Shown here piece after piece: positions 1 to 8,829 of a stretch of 64,000 bases of DNA. The DNA comes from Macrosoma leucophasiata (lineage: Eukaryota > Arthropoda > Insecta > Lepidoptera > Hedylidae), in assembly GCA_036365455.1 (NCBI GenBank), contig JAWQUS010000004.1:4719501-4783500 (forward strand), in the 5' to 3' direction. The notes under the pieces are model-generated. The model was not told the origin of the DNA. It saw nothing but the letters and a program-made list of their open reading frames with translations, and did not search any database. How positions within the stretch are numbered: position 1 is the stretch's first letter; the number at the start of each line of letters is the position of its first letter. Made by a program: the position numbers and the translations under genes.

Positions 1-219
1 TGAAGTGCACCAAATGTTAGCTAATATTTGATACACTGTTTTGACGAAAATTACGATATTAGTATTGAAAGTATGATTTTGATCATCACTTTTACCGTTG
101 ACCGTATATTAAACTATTTATGGGATCTTTGAAATAAAACTAGAATTATTATTCAAAATCAACCCGACATTTTGGTTCGACAGGACTTCAATACTCGCTA
201 CAGAACAACAGACTAACTT

Positions 220-502
220 TTTTTTATGTTATGGAAGTGGCAAACAACCATGCAGTTCACATTGATGTTAAGTGATGACTGCAGCCTCTAGACACCCACA
301 CAAAGACCAAGGTTGAAATGCAGATGCGCTACCACTCCTGAGGCCTAAGATGTTATGCCTGTGTGCCGGAAATTACAGAGCCGTACATTACCACCTGACT
401 GGAATACGATAGTGCTGAACATTACCATTTAACGGCAAGTATATTAGTTAATGCGGTGGTGCCTATGCCCGCGAGCTCCGTCACTGGAGCTCTACCACCA
501 GT
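220..502 (-). mobile_element. Family A SINE-like element, near full length
   Basis: On the minus strand it begins ACTGGTGGTAGAGCTCC, continues through the shared middle (GGCCTGTAATTTCCGGCAC-like, then CTGCAGTCATCACTTAACAT) and ends in a short A-run. The fixed 5' start and poly(A) 3' end seen in most copies fit a SINE rather than a random LINE truncation. No protein is encoded. Confidence 0.85.
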
Positions 503-512
503 AAAACTTATT

Positions 513-1090
513 CCAAGAATGGTTCACGAGGCTATTAAATTAACTCTCGAAAATCTAAAAAATACAGATATTTCTCTGCAGTTTCAAACCTGTAACCAAC
601 TCTAACGAAACTTCATGATTCCCGTCTAAACTACCAAGTGAACTTTATCTCAACAAATAACATCAATTTAGAAAGTTATAATAAATCAATACTGAGATAT
701 TGCAATTCCATCGAAACGAATTTTCTCTAATAAAGCTATAGTAAAATAGATTAGTAGTTTCTTATTAAGGCCAGCGCAGACTTGATGGGTACACTTAAGA
801 GGTGCCAATCATTTTATTACAGTACGTATGAGTTGGATTTACAGCTAGTTCTAAGTCATTAGCACCTTAACAAAAGCATCAATACATATTGTATGCTTTA
901 TGTAAATTGAGAAATGCTTAAGCATATTTAAGTTAGTACTTGATTGCACCGTTATCATAGGGTTTTGACTTTAAAAGTTTATGGTCGCATTTATTGCGCT
1001 TTTTCTTTATGTCGAAGATATTCGACCATCTAATTATATACATATTTATAACCCTATTCGTAATTTACAAGGCAATTAAACATGTTAATT
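513..1090. other. AT-rich stretch, nothing recognised
   Basis: I see no coding frame, tRNA fold or repeat family here. Only AT-rich intergenic-like sequence is visible. Confidence 0.5.
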
Positions 1091-1095
1091 ATTAC

Positions 1096-1375
1096 TAGCT
1101 GACTTGGCAAACTTCGTATTGCCTGAGAATAAAATAATGTGTCAAAGGTTTAAAAGATACGGACTATTTCTATGGGAAAATGAAATTGTGATTTTTACTA
1201 TTTCCCTTCAATTTCTTCATATTTTCTTACCTTTTAAATCTTCCCTGGACTTCCAAAAATCGTTCAGATTTTTGGAAGTCCAGGGAAGGTTTAAAACCAA
1301 AATTAGCCAAATCGGTCCAGCCGTTCTCAAGTTTTAGCGAGACTAACGAACAGCAATTGATTTATATATATATAT
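1096..1375 (+). mobile_element. Family H repeat, copy 1, with internal foldback
   Basis: This matches the repeat at 2186-2446 in reverse orientation: GGACTATTTCTATGGGAAAA, the TTTCCCTTCAATTTC block, then CAAATCGGTCCAGCCGTTCT. It carries an extra inverted segment at 1267-1296 that copy 2 lacks. The ends resemble a Lepidoptera repeat type starting CTAGCTGTCCCG. Non-coding; the class is uncertain (Helitron-like or LINE tail). Confidence 0.6.
1232..1296. repeat. 30-bp inverted repeat, 5-nt loop
   Basis: The arms 1232-1261 and 1267-1296 pair at 29 of 30 positions around GTTCA. In family H copy 2 the corresponding site has a single arm, so this hairpin arose within copy 1. Confidence 0.9.
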
Positions 1376-1420
1376 AGATTTCCCGGTGCGTATTACTACT
1401 GCTACTACACACAAAAGTAA

Positions 1421-1636
1421 AAATACATTTTCGCCCATACAACAGGTGGTGAGCCTGTTGATGTCTTCGGGGACATCATCAAAGATCGAGTAACGTACGA
1501 GGAAACTTCCAGAAAATGGAAAAATTCCAATAGAACGATAAAGAATTTTACACCTCTATTTATGATAGTCCCCGACCCGAGAATCGAACCGACTCTAACG
1601 TAAAAATAGTGGCCTGCTACCAGACTACAGAGGTAG
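1421..1636 (-). mobile_element. Family B tRNA-derived SINE, partial
   Basis: On the minus strand the decayed tRNA head sits at about 1570-1636 (box B-like GGTTCGATTCTCGGG), followed by the family body with CATTTTCTGGAAGTTTCC. The UUCG-hairpin tail is missing, so the copy is 3'-truncated. Confidence 0.75.
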
Positions 1637-1969
1637 TTAAAGAAAAGTATTGAACATTTCATGGAAAAAATTAATATGCTCTTGGGGAAAAAAGTTTGTG
1701 AAAAAAGTAGGTATTTAAAAAAAAAATAGAACTTCGCCGTGTCTGCAGTCACCTTTATAATAAACGGACATTTAATTGTTTTATGGTGTCATAAAACGAT
1801 TTAGCAAAGGTCACTGGCATTTTACTTGGTATTTCATTGATTTCGAATCCAAAATAAATTAGAAGAAGACGTATAAACTAACCCGGTTAAAATTATTACA
1901 ATTCTACGAAAAATCAATGATTCTTCTTAAAAATATTCTAATTTTATATGAAACGACAAAAAATCTCAC

Positions 1970-2166
1970 TAATATCTAGGACACGAAAAAAAACGTATTC
2001 TCGTAACATTTGTCTTTTTGTATGTATGGTTGTAGCGTTCCCATACAAAAATTACTTTACATATTTCATAAATACTTTCACCATTAGAAAGCTGCATCTT
2101 CACTGAGTGACATAGGCTATACGAAATTAATTGTACCTGTGCGAAGCCGGGGCAAGCCTCTAGCAT
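1970..2166 (-). mobile_element. Dispersed repeat end, CTAGAGGCTTGCCCCGGCTT
   Basis: The minus strand starts with a CTAGAGGCTTGCCCCGGCTTCG motif, a variant of the CTAGCTGTGCCCGCGACTTCG repeat starts seen elsewhere in the window. The rest is AT-rich and non-coding. The call rests on the terminal motif alone. Confidence 0.3.
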
Positions 2167-2185
2167 CCTCTAGTCTATATAATCT

Positions 2186-2446
2186 ATACATATATAAAAA
2201 TCCGTTGCTGTTCGGTAGTCCCGCTAAAACTCGAGAACGGCTCCGATTTGGATAATTTTGGTTTTGAATGATTTTTGGAAGCCCAGGGAAGGTCTAAAGG
2301 GTAAGTAAATATGAGGAAATTGAAGGGAAATTGTAAAAACCATAATTTCATTTTCCCATACAAATAGTCCGTATTTATCTAACCTTTGACATACCTACCT
2401 ATTATTTCATTGTGAGGCAATACAAAATATGTCGGGACAGCTAGTC
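2186..2446 (-). mobile_element. Family H repeat, copy 2
   Basis: This is the reverse-orientation partner of the 1096-1375 repeat, about 75-80% similar by eye. It keeps the single-arm state (CCCAGGGAAGGTCTAAAGG) and so serves as the outgroup showing that copy 1 gained an inverted duplication. Confidence 0.65.
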
Positions 2447-2659
2447 TGTAATAAATTATTTGATCGTTTCTTAAAACGAGAGTAATAAGCAATAATAATA
2501 CCTGTTGTAAAATTGGCCATATGCGAGTCTGACTCGCTCACGAAAGAGCAACAAGTAGTTTTTTTTTGCAGTTTTTGAAAACATATCATATCAATAAATC
2601 TGATTAAAAAAACACGTTTATACAAAAGTTAAAAGTTAGAACTGCAGCATTTTGCAGTG

Positions 2660-2870
2660 GCCCAGGAAGACCAAGACTGACCTACCATGACCAAATAGGT
2701 CAAGTTCTGTCTGATGGTGCAGACAAAAGTCTTAGGAATCGGCGTGCATGTATGAAGAGAATGAAGGTAGATGAGGCACGAGAGGTATGTCAGGAACGGG
2801 ATATCTGGCGCTCTACACTCTCTGTCTACCCCGTTAGGGACCTGGCGTGAAGATGCATACATACTGCAGC
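2660..2870 (+). pseudogene. LINE ORF2 C-terminal remnant
   Basis: The frame starting GGCCCAGGAAGACCAAGA reads GRPRLTYHDQIG, then RRACMKRMKVDEAREVC, DIWRSTLSVYP and VRDLA before TGA at about 2848. This is the end of a non-LTR ORF2 product. The 3' end is a short ATACATAC tail. The same end recurs at 18125 and, more decayed, at 52310. It is 5'-truncated and dead. Confidence 0.6.
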
Positions 2871-2974
2871 ATTTTTTTTTAAAGAATTTTTGACGGAAGA
2901 AGAAAAGTTGACGGTAATTTCCTCTTTTTTTTTAATGAGTACGCACTACACTGTTGTGGGGGGTGTCTTTGGAA

Positions 2975-3030
2975 AAGGATTTAATTTTGTTCAGCAGTGG
3001 ATGTCTTTTGGATGGAATGATGATGATTAT
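2975..3030 (+). mobile_element. RTE-type LINE 3' tail fragment
   Basis: GTTCAGCAGTGGATGTCTTT followed by ATGATGATG matches the RTE 3' end seen in full at 28231-28692. Only the tail is present. Confidence 0.5.
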
Positions 3031-3355
3031 GTTTTGATTTTATAGAGTCCATCCATCTTAGTTTATACTCTTCAATGATATTGAAGGCTTAAACTAGTTA
3101 CCATACTTACGCTTTTTGCAAACTGTGTGGGTTGTGTACACTTTGCTTCAGCGAACGTACCTGTAACAAATAATTAAAATTGAATATAAATGCCATTTCG
3201 TTTACTTCATAAAGTGCCAAACAAGCATACAATTTACTTTGATGGTAATATTGGCTTACGACAAATGGAAAATACAGAGAGGAGTATTGAGAAGTAGGAT
3301 TGGGTAGACTTTAATAATACGTAAGGATTCGGTGGGATCATACATTTACAATTTT
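3031..3355. other. Stretch with nothing recognised
   Basis: No repeat family, RNA fold or plausible coding frame is visible between the RTE tail and the next family A copy. Confidence 0.4.
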
Positions 3356-3640
3356 ACTGGTGGTAGAGCTCTAGCGACGGAGCTCGCGGGCGTAGGCACC
3401 ACCGCATTACCTAATATACTTGCCGCTAAATGGTAGTGTTCAGCACTATCGTGTTCCGGTCAGATGGTAATGTACAGCCCTGTAATTTCCGGCACAGAGG
3501 CATAATACCTTAGGCCTCAGAAGTGGTAATGCAATTGCATTTCGACCTTGGTATTTGTGTGGGTGTCTATAGGCTGCAGTCATCATCACTTAACTTCAAT
3601 GTGAACTGCATGCTTGTCTACTAAAAATAAATCGACGTGT
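3356..3640 (+). mobile_element. Family A element, 3' end shortened
   Basis: A full 5' head (ACTGGTGGTAGAGCTCTAGC) is present. The TTGCCACTTCCATTACATAA tail is replaced by a short A-rich end after GCTTGTCTACT. Confidence 0.8.
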
Positions 3641-3829
3641 GGCACTCGGGGACTGCCGCGGTAAAGCTATTGCATTTACATAATTATCTAAAATTATGCA
3701 TAACAAAATAAAATGCAAATAAAGGAAAAAAAAATAGAAAAATGAAACAATAATTTTCTATTAATATTTACCACTTTTAAAATATTGAATGTAAAAACAA
3801 ACAATAAAAAAAATGAACAAAAACAATCT

Positions 3830-3881
3830 TGGCAGCGGTGGGATTCGAACCCACGCCTCCGAAGAGACTGGTGCCTTAAAC
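3830..3881 (-). pseudogene. tRNA-Leu(AAG)-like, 3' portion, split by hAT element
   Basis: The minus strand contains the anticodon-loop sequence TTTAAGG with anticodon AAG, the 3' anticodon stem, a leucine-type long variable arm with TCTTCGGA, the T-arm GTGGGTTCGAATCCCAC, the 3' acceptor strand CGCTGCC and discriminator A. The 5' portion lies about 3 kb away at 6872-6909. Positions 3874-3881 (CCTTAAAC) are the left target duplication. The gene cannot be functional as it stands. Confidence 0.85.
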
Positions 3882-4024
3882 TAGGGTTGTTGAGGAAGTG
3901 ATTATGAGGAAGAGGAGGAGGAAGAGGAATTGTGATGCGCCAATTTAGAGGATGCGGATGAGGAAGAGGATATTTTATGAGGAAGAGGATGCGGATGAGG
4001 AAGCGGAAGAGGAAGCAGATGACA

Positions 4025-4392
4025 TAATAATAATAGCAACCCTTGAAACGTCCCACTGCTGGGCACGAGTCTCTCCCCTTCTTGAGGGGAGGTCTGGAGC
4101 TTACTCCACCACGCTGCTCCAATGCGGGTTGGTGGAGTTACTTGCAAGGGTTAGTGGCCAACCCGCTGTCGGATGTTTTCAATCCGCCCATAAAGCCTCT
4201 GACAAGGTTTAACGACTGCTATCTGTCGATAGAAATCGGGACCGCCGGCGTCCTGCTCTCCGAAGCACGAAAATGCGCATTTTAATTTGCCACTAGTGGT
4301 CACCTGTCACACACCCGACCGCACCCGTATCGCTTAATCGAGTAGATCGCTTACGTTCTACACCAGCCGGGAGGCCTTGCGCGCTACAGAAA
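4025..4392 (-). mobile_element. Family C SINE-like element
   Basis: In plus orientation it begins with ATAATAATAGCAACCC and CCCACTGCTGGGCACGAG, so the element's ATT tail is at the left. It ends with GGAGGCCTTGCGCGC. It lies within the hAT-like element and is therefore younger than it. Confidence 0.8.
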
Positions 4393-4543
4393 GATGAGAA
4401 GAGGATGATACGATAAGTTATAAATACTAGCGGACCCAACCTAAAATCCGCTGTCCTGTCTCTATCTACTTAACTAAGTATATATATATACAAAAAAATA
4501 ATTAAAAGAGCATTTTGTAGTGGACCAAACTATGAATCTAAAC

Positions 4544-4726
4544 CAGAGGTTCCCAAACATTTTTTTCTTGTAGACCACTTTACATTTTTTTCTGGTTTCC
4601 GTGGACCCCTCCTTGCTACATTTACATCACATTCCCATATTTCCAAATTTTATTTACGCCTACGTAGACCCCCATCGAGTCCTATGGACCCCAGGGGGTC
4701 TATATGGACCACTTTGGGAATCACTG
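4544..4726. mobile_element. 183-bp hAT MITE nested in larger hAT element
   Basis: The ends CAGAGGTTCCCAAACAT and GTTTGGGAATC-type (CTTTGGGAATCACTG) are inverted repeats of the familiar CAGTGGTTCCCAAA class. Flanks ATCTAAAC and ATCCAAAC are an 8-bp duplication with one difference. The interior has repeated GGACCC/GGGTCT motifs. Non-coding. Confidence 0.8.
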
Positions 4727-4810
4727 ATCCAAACCATTCTCAAAACACATACGATAAAGAATCATCAAAATTGGTCCAGCAGTTAAGGACGAATTCAGTG
4801 ACATATCACT

Positions 4811-5018
4811 GACTACACAACGATATTGCTAAGGCAAAGGCCTTAGCAATATCGTTATGTAGATATACCGGGTCTGGCACAGGGCACGTCTCGCGAAACT
4901 TCCATCCTATCCTATCAGTGACTACACAACGATATTGCTAAGGCAAAGGCCTTAGCAATATCGTTATGTAGATATACCGGGTCTGGCACAGGGCACGTCT
5001 CGCGAAACTTCCATCCTA
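4811..5018 (+). repeat. 109-bp tandem duplication, each unit with a hairpin
   Basis: The unit from GACTACACAACGATATTGC to CTTCCATCCTA occurs twice, starting at 4811 and 4920. Each holds a perfect 17-bp inverted repeat (4819-4835 with 4840-4856; 4928-4944 with 4949-4965) around AAAG. The right part of each unit is LINE coding sequence (RVWHRARLAKLPSY), so the duplication spans the LINE's truncated 5' junction. Confidence 0.9.
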
Positions 5019-6170
5019 CAGTCTTCCCGAGAGGCTATGCAACTGGACAGCCAGCTTTCTGTCTGAGTGTTATATACAAGTCTTAGCTGACGGTCAGCGC
5101 TCAGACAGACTACCTATCAACGCTGGTTTGCCGCAAGGCTCTGTGCTATCTCCCACGCTTTTTCTTCTTCACATCAATGAAATGTTGGAGCAAAACTTCA
5201 ATTTTCATTGCTATACCGATGATAGTACGGGATATGCACACTACACTAGCTGTGCAAATGCCTCTCGGATACTTATCGAGGAAAGAAGGACTAGACTTGT
5301 GTCTGAAATAAAGCTCTCTCTGGAGCGGGTCTCGGATTGGGGTCGACTTAATTTAATGCAGTTCAAACCCACGAGCACACAAGTCTGCACGTTCACCGCT
5401 AAAAAAACCCCATGCATTGTAGCACCACAATTCCAGGGCATTCCGATCGCCGTTGGTAAGAGTATCGGTATCCTGGACGTTGACATATCGAACGAAGTGC
5501 AATTCGGGAGTCACACCGAGTGTAAGACCAAGTTGGCATCCAAAAAGCTAGGGGTACTCAACAAAGCCAGGCAGTATTCACTTTCACTTTGGGGCAGCTA
5601 CTACTACTTTATAAGGCCCAAGTGCGGCCCCATCTAGAATACTGCTCTCATTTGTGGGTGGGAGCCCCCAAATACCAGCTTAGTCCCCTTAACTCCCTTC
5701 AAAAACGCGCCGTTCGTATTTTTAACGATTCAGGACTTACTGACAGGCTCTAACATCTGAGCCTACGCAGAGACATTGGGAGTCTGTGCGTGTTGTACCG
5801 TCTCTACAATGATGAGTGCTCTGCTGAACTGTTTGACATGGTGCCACCGTCTATTTTCCTACACCGTACTACCCGCCGAAGAGAGAAGTTCCACACACAC
5901 CGAATGGACACCTGGCAGTGCTCAACGGTGCGGTTTTCACGTTTGTTCTTGCCCAGAACGTGTAAATTGTGGAAAGAACTTCCCTCTGAGGTGTTCCCTA
6001 GGTGCTAAATTAAGAGGTTTTTCAAAAATGGCCTCAAAAGAGTCCTTCAGGGCTGGCAGCGCGTTGGCAACTCCCCTGGTGTTGCAAATGTTCATAGGCG
6101 ACTGTGACCACTTTCCATCAGGTTGCCCGTTTGCTTGTTTTTTTCAACCTACAGAAATAAAAAAAAACAC
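4970..6170 (+). pseudogene. Jockey/CR1-type LINE reverse transcriptase, 3' part, broken
   Basis: The frame from about 4970 reads VWHRARLAKLPSYSLP, then the motif LPQGSVLSPTLF, the catalytic box as YTDDS (usually YADD), WGRLNLMQFKPTSTQVC and KLASKKLGVLNKARQY. Near 5600 the frame shifts by one to LYKAQVRPHLEYCSHLW, a TGA/TAA region interrupts near 5750, and the C-terminal part RTTRRREKFHTHRMD, FLPRTCKLWKELP follows. The tail with GGTGTTGCAAATGTTCATAG and a final A-run ends near 6170. It is 5'-truncated, frameshifted and inactive. The same tail recurs at 36893 and 40711. Confidence 0.85.
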
Positions 6171-6329
6171 GCACAACAAAAAAAAAATATGAATGAATGA
6201 CACAATTTCATTTAGGAATTGAAATTGAAATAAGAATGCTGTCTTTATTTTTCTGTTAATTAGGTATTTAAGTCAAATATTATTTATCAAGGTAAAGGAA
6301 TTGAATACTATTAATCCAATTTTATTTTA

Positions 6330-6418
6330 AACAGGGAGGTTAATTTTTATTAAAAAAATATTTGGACGCGGGGAAACAGCGTCCAAATATTTTTTTAATA
6401 AAAATTAACCTCCCTGTT
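6330..6418. repeat. Perfect 40-bp inverted repeat, 9-nt loop
   Basis: Arms 6330-6369 and 6379-6418 are exact reverse complements around GGGGAAACA. No terminal-repeat transposon signature or target duplication is evident at its edges. Confidence 0.95.
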
Positions 6419-6871
6419 AACAACCGGTTTTATAGCTCATCATATACCAATACAGCATTGCTAAGAAGTCGTTTGCTGGTACATTTGATGGAAGAGAAGA
6501 TAGGTATTGTAAAGATACAGTTCTTTAAAGCCCCGAATATTTCGATTTTTTAAGTTGAGTACGCGTATAAACAAAATAATGTGTATGTCAATAAAATTAA
6601 AACAAACAATCAAGGAACAGCGCCGGTGGCGGGTGGGGAGGTCTCGCTCGCCTGTTCGGCCTGGCACCGCGCTGCGGCGTGTGCGTTGCCATCGATACGC
6701 GACGCGCATGCGCAACAAAATTCCTCATAAATTCCTCTTAAATTTTGAGAAAGCGATAGCGGAAGAGGATTTTTTTATTTTAATTTTTGAGGTTGCGGAA
6801 ACGGTTGAGCCCAAAATATTGCGGAACTTCCTCATTATGAGGAAGAGGAAGAGGAATTCTCAGCAATCCTA
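6419..6871. other. Right arm of hAT-like element
   Basis: This is non-coding, with a GC-rich island at about 6620-6715 and GGAAGAGGA-type repeats approaching the right terminus at 6871. Open frames here read through these repeats and resemble nothing I know. Confidence 0.5.
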
Positions 6872-6909
6872 CCTTAAACCAGCGCCTTAGACCGCTCGGC
6901 CACGGACGG
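6872..6909 (-). pseudogene. tRNA-Leu(AAG)-like, 5' portion, split by hAT element
   Basis: The minus strand reads TGGCCGAGCGGTCTAAGGCG, a leucine-type D-arm and 5' anticodon arm, ending in the right target duplication (6872-6879). Joined to 3830-3873 it would give a tRNA-Leu-like cloverleaf with anticodon AAG. The 5' acceptor strand CCGTCCG does not pair with the 3' strand CGCTGCC, so the target was already a diverged copy or decayed after insertion. Confidence 0.8.
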
Positions 6910-7285
6910 CCAGGTCGGACGCGAAATTATACATGACTTTCTTTAAATGAGTTTAAAATTTGTGATCCGGAGAGTCAGGTTATTTCGTTACGGAATTTCT
7001 GAATTCGGTCCCCGCGCTCAAGGCCCGCGATAGAAGCTATGGAATAGCTTAAAAAACACTCTCAAAGGGCAACTCTACAGCACGAAATAAATATGTATGT
7101 TCATTCAAAAACATGAAACCATCACGTTCACAGAAGCGACACTATTGGAATAGTGATGAACACGTGTCTTTGTAACGGTACTATGAGCAAGTGATGGGTA
7201 AGGAAGTGGAATTTATCGATATTGCATATAAACGATTTAAATGTTGGCGTACAATTTTTTTTTTACTGAATGTAATAGGCAATTT

Positions 7286-7532
7286 ATGTTAAGTGATGAC
7301 TGCAGCCTATAGACACCCACACAAAGACCTGGATCAAAGTGCAGATGCGTTACCACTCCTGAGGCCTAAGGTGTTATGCCGCTGTGCCGGAAATTACAGG
7401 GCCGTACATTACCCCCTGATAGGAACACGATAATGCTGAACACTACAATTTATCGGCAAGTATCTAAGGTAATGCGGTGATGCCTCCGCCCGCAAGCTCA
7501 GTCACTGGAGCTCTACCACCAGTTTCCAATCA
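7286..7532 (-). mobile_element. Family A element, tail missing
   Basis: It matches from ATGTTAAGTGATGACTGCAG to GCTCTACCACCAGT. The expected poly(T) and AAGTGGCAAACAAGC part is replaced by unrelated sequence, so the copy's 3' end is lost. Confidence 0.8.
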
Positions 7533-7699
7533 GTGTTTTGTATGTATTTAATTATCTGATTATTTAAAAATGTAATGCAAAATATATCTACATATTACAC
7601 GGCCAAATTTTCAATAGTCAATCAAATCCAAGTGCGACTTCAATCTGTCAGTCCGTGAGAATAATAATATAATGACAATTGATTTCTAATTGTTCGTGT

Positions 7700-7837
7700 A
7701 CCGAAATGTCAACAGGCTCACCACCTGTTACATGGGCCAAAAACGTAACCGACGAATCGTGGGTGTTTGCATGTATGCTTGAATGCATGCATTTACCTCT
7801 GCCTACCCCTTCGGGGATTAAAGGCGTGAAGCTTACG
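7700..7837 (+). mobile_element. Family B SINE, 5'-truncated
   Basis: It starts at ATGTCAACAGGCTCACCACC and runs through the CTTCGGGG hairpin to GGCGTGAAG. The tRNA head is absent. Confidence 0.75.
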
Positions 7838-8142
7838 TGTACCGGTATCGGTTTAACTGCGGCCTAACGAGTTAATAGACGTCAAACTTTAAGAATGCTG
7901 TGCAGTAACTTTTTATAAAAGCCACTGCACATTGCAACATTTTTTATCGATATCGACTGTTGTCTATCACTAATCGTTACATAATTGATGAAGTGACAGT
8001 CCGTCCGATTCATTTTTACATCTTCTATGCCGTCTTTGTTTACACTAAAGGCTAGTATTTTTTTGACCGCCACTTATTCATTTTTGTGGTCAACACATTC
8101 AATTATGAATAATGGAAAACGTAACTTTTATGTAAGGAAGGT

Positions 8143-8320
8143 GGCAAACATGCATGCAGTTCACATAGATGTTAAATGATGACTGCAGCCAATAGACGTC
8201 TAAACAAACATTTTGCTACCCCTGAGATCTTAGTTGTTTTGTTTCTGTGATAGTCATTACAAAGCCATACATTACCACGTAACTGACACACGATAGTGCT
8301 GAAGACTACCATGTGGAAGA
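8143..8320 (-). mobile_element. Family A element, old diverged copy
   Basis: GTGGCAAACATGCATGCAGT, GATGACTGCAGCC and ACACGATAGTGCTGAA are present, but with many differences, including an altered centre (CCCTGAGATCTTAGTTG). It represents an older subfamily also seen at 24563, 38500 and 61190. Confidence 0.65.
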
Positions 8321-8365
8321 TTTTTCTTCAGGCAAGCGTCCTCGCGCGTCATCCTGGAAGCGCGC

Positions 8366-8700
8366 ATGGCTTCGCGGCTGTTGTAGATCGGAAGCGATCT
8401 ACTCGGTTAAGCTTTACGGGCACGGTCGGGTGTGATGGGTGAACGCTAGAGGTAAATTAAAATGCGCGGCCCCGGTTGCAGATAGCAGTCGTTAAACCTT
8501 GTCGGAGGCCTTATGCCCATAAGGCCTCCGACAAGGTTTAACGGTTTGAAAACATCCGACAGCGGGTTGGCTATTAACCCGTATCTCCACCAACCCGTAT
8601 TGGAGCAGCGTGGTGGACTAAGGTCCAGGCCTCCCCCCAAAAAGGGGAGAGCCTCGTGCCTAGCAGTGGGACGTATAGTAAGTTACCATTATATATAATG
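8366..8700 (+). mobile_element. Family C element with internal foldback
   Basis: It runs from GCGCATGGCTTCGCGGCTG through GTGATGGGTGAACGC, a variant of the box C-like GATGGGTGACCGC, to CAGTGGGACGTATA. Between TTATG and CGGTTTGAAAACATCC it carries an inverted copy of the preceding sequence that other family C copies lack. Confidence 0.8.
8490..8543. repeat. Perfect 26-bp inverted repeat, 2-nt loop
   Basis: Arms 8490-8515 and 8518-8543 are exact. The undisturbed arrangement (CCTTATGGGCGGTTTG) is visible in the family C copy at about 19640, so the right arm is a newly made inverted copy. Confidence 0.95.
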
Positions 8701-8784
8701 TCATTCATTGAAACAAAAAAAAAAGAATTACGTAAACCGGTCCAGAAATCTCGGCGAAATTCGAGTACATATAATAGGTTGGGG

Positions 8785-8815
8785 CACACCACCACCCCAC
8801 AGGGGTGGTGGTGTG
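8785..8815. repeat. 14-bp inverted repeat at mariner deletion junction
   Basis: CACACCACCACCCC and GGGGTGGTGGTGTG flank ACA just inside the mariner 3' terminal repeat, close to where coding sequence stops. Confidence 0.85.
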
Positions 8816-8829
8816 GTTCTGTTGATCAA

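Larger units (their letters stand above)
3882..6871. mobile_element. hAT-like element inserted in tRNA-Leu anticodon loop
   Basis: The left end TAGGGTTGTTGAG and the right end CTCAGCAATCCTA form imperfect terminal inverted repeats (TAGG-TTG-TGAG). An exact 8-bp duplication CCTTAAAC flanks the element on both sides. Both features match the hAT superfamily (YARNG ends, 8-bp duplication). Both ends carry GAGGAAGAGGAA-type subterminal repeats. No transposase is visible. The interior holds a family C SINE, a smaller hAT MITE, a 109-bp tandem duplication, a LINE fragment and a 40-bp foldback, so this is a non-autonomous element later filled by other insertions. Confidence 0.85.

Noticed and set aside
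3952..4212. Open frame with an acidic EEEDADEEAEEEADD run
   Set aside because: It is the translation of GAGGAAGAGGAA-type subterminal repeats of the hAT-like element followed by a family C SINE. It does not look like a gene.
6555..6890. Arginine-rich 111-codon frame
   Set aside because: It crosses the GC-rich island of the hAT right arm and reads into the tRNA-Leu portion.
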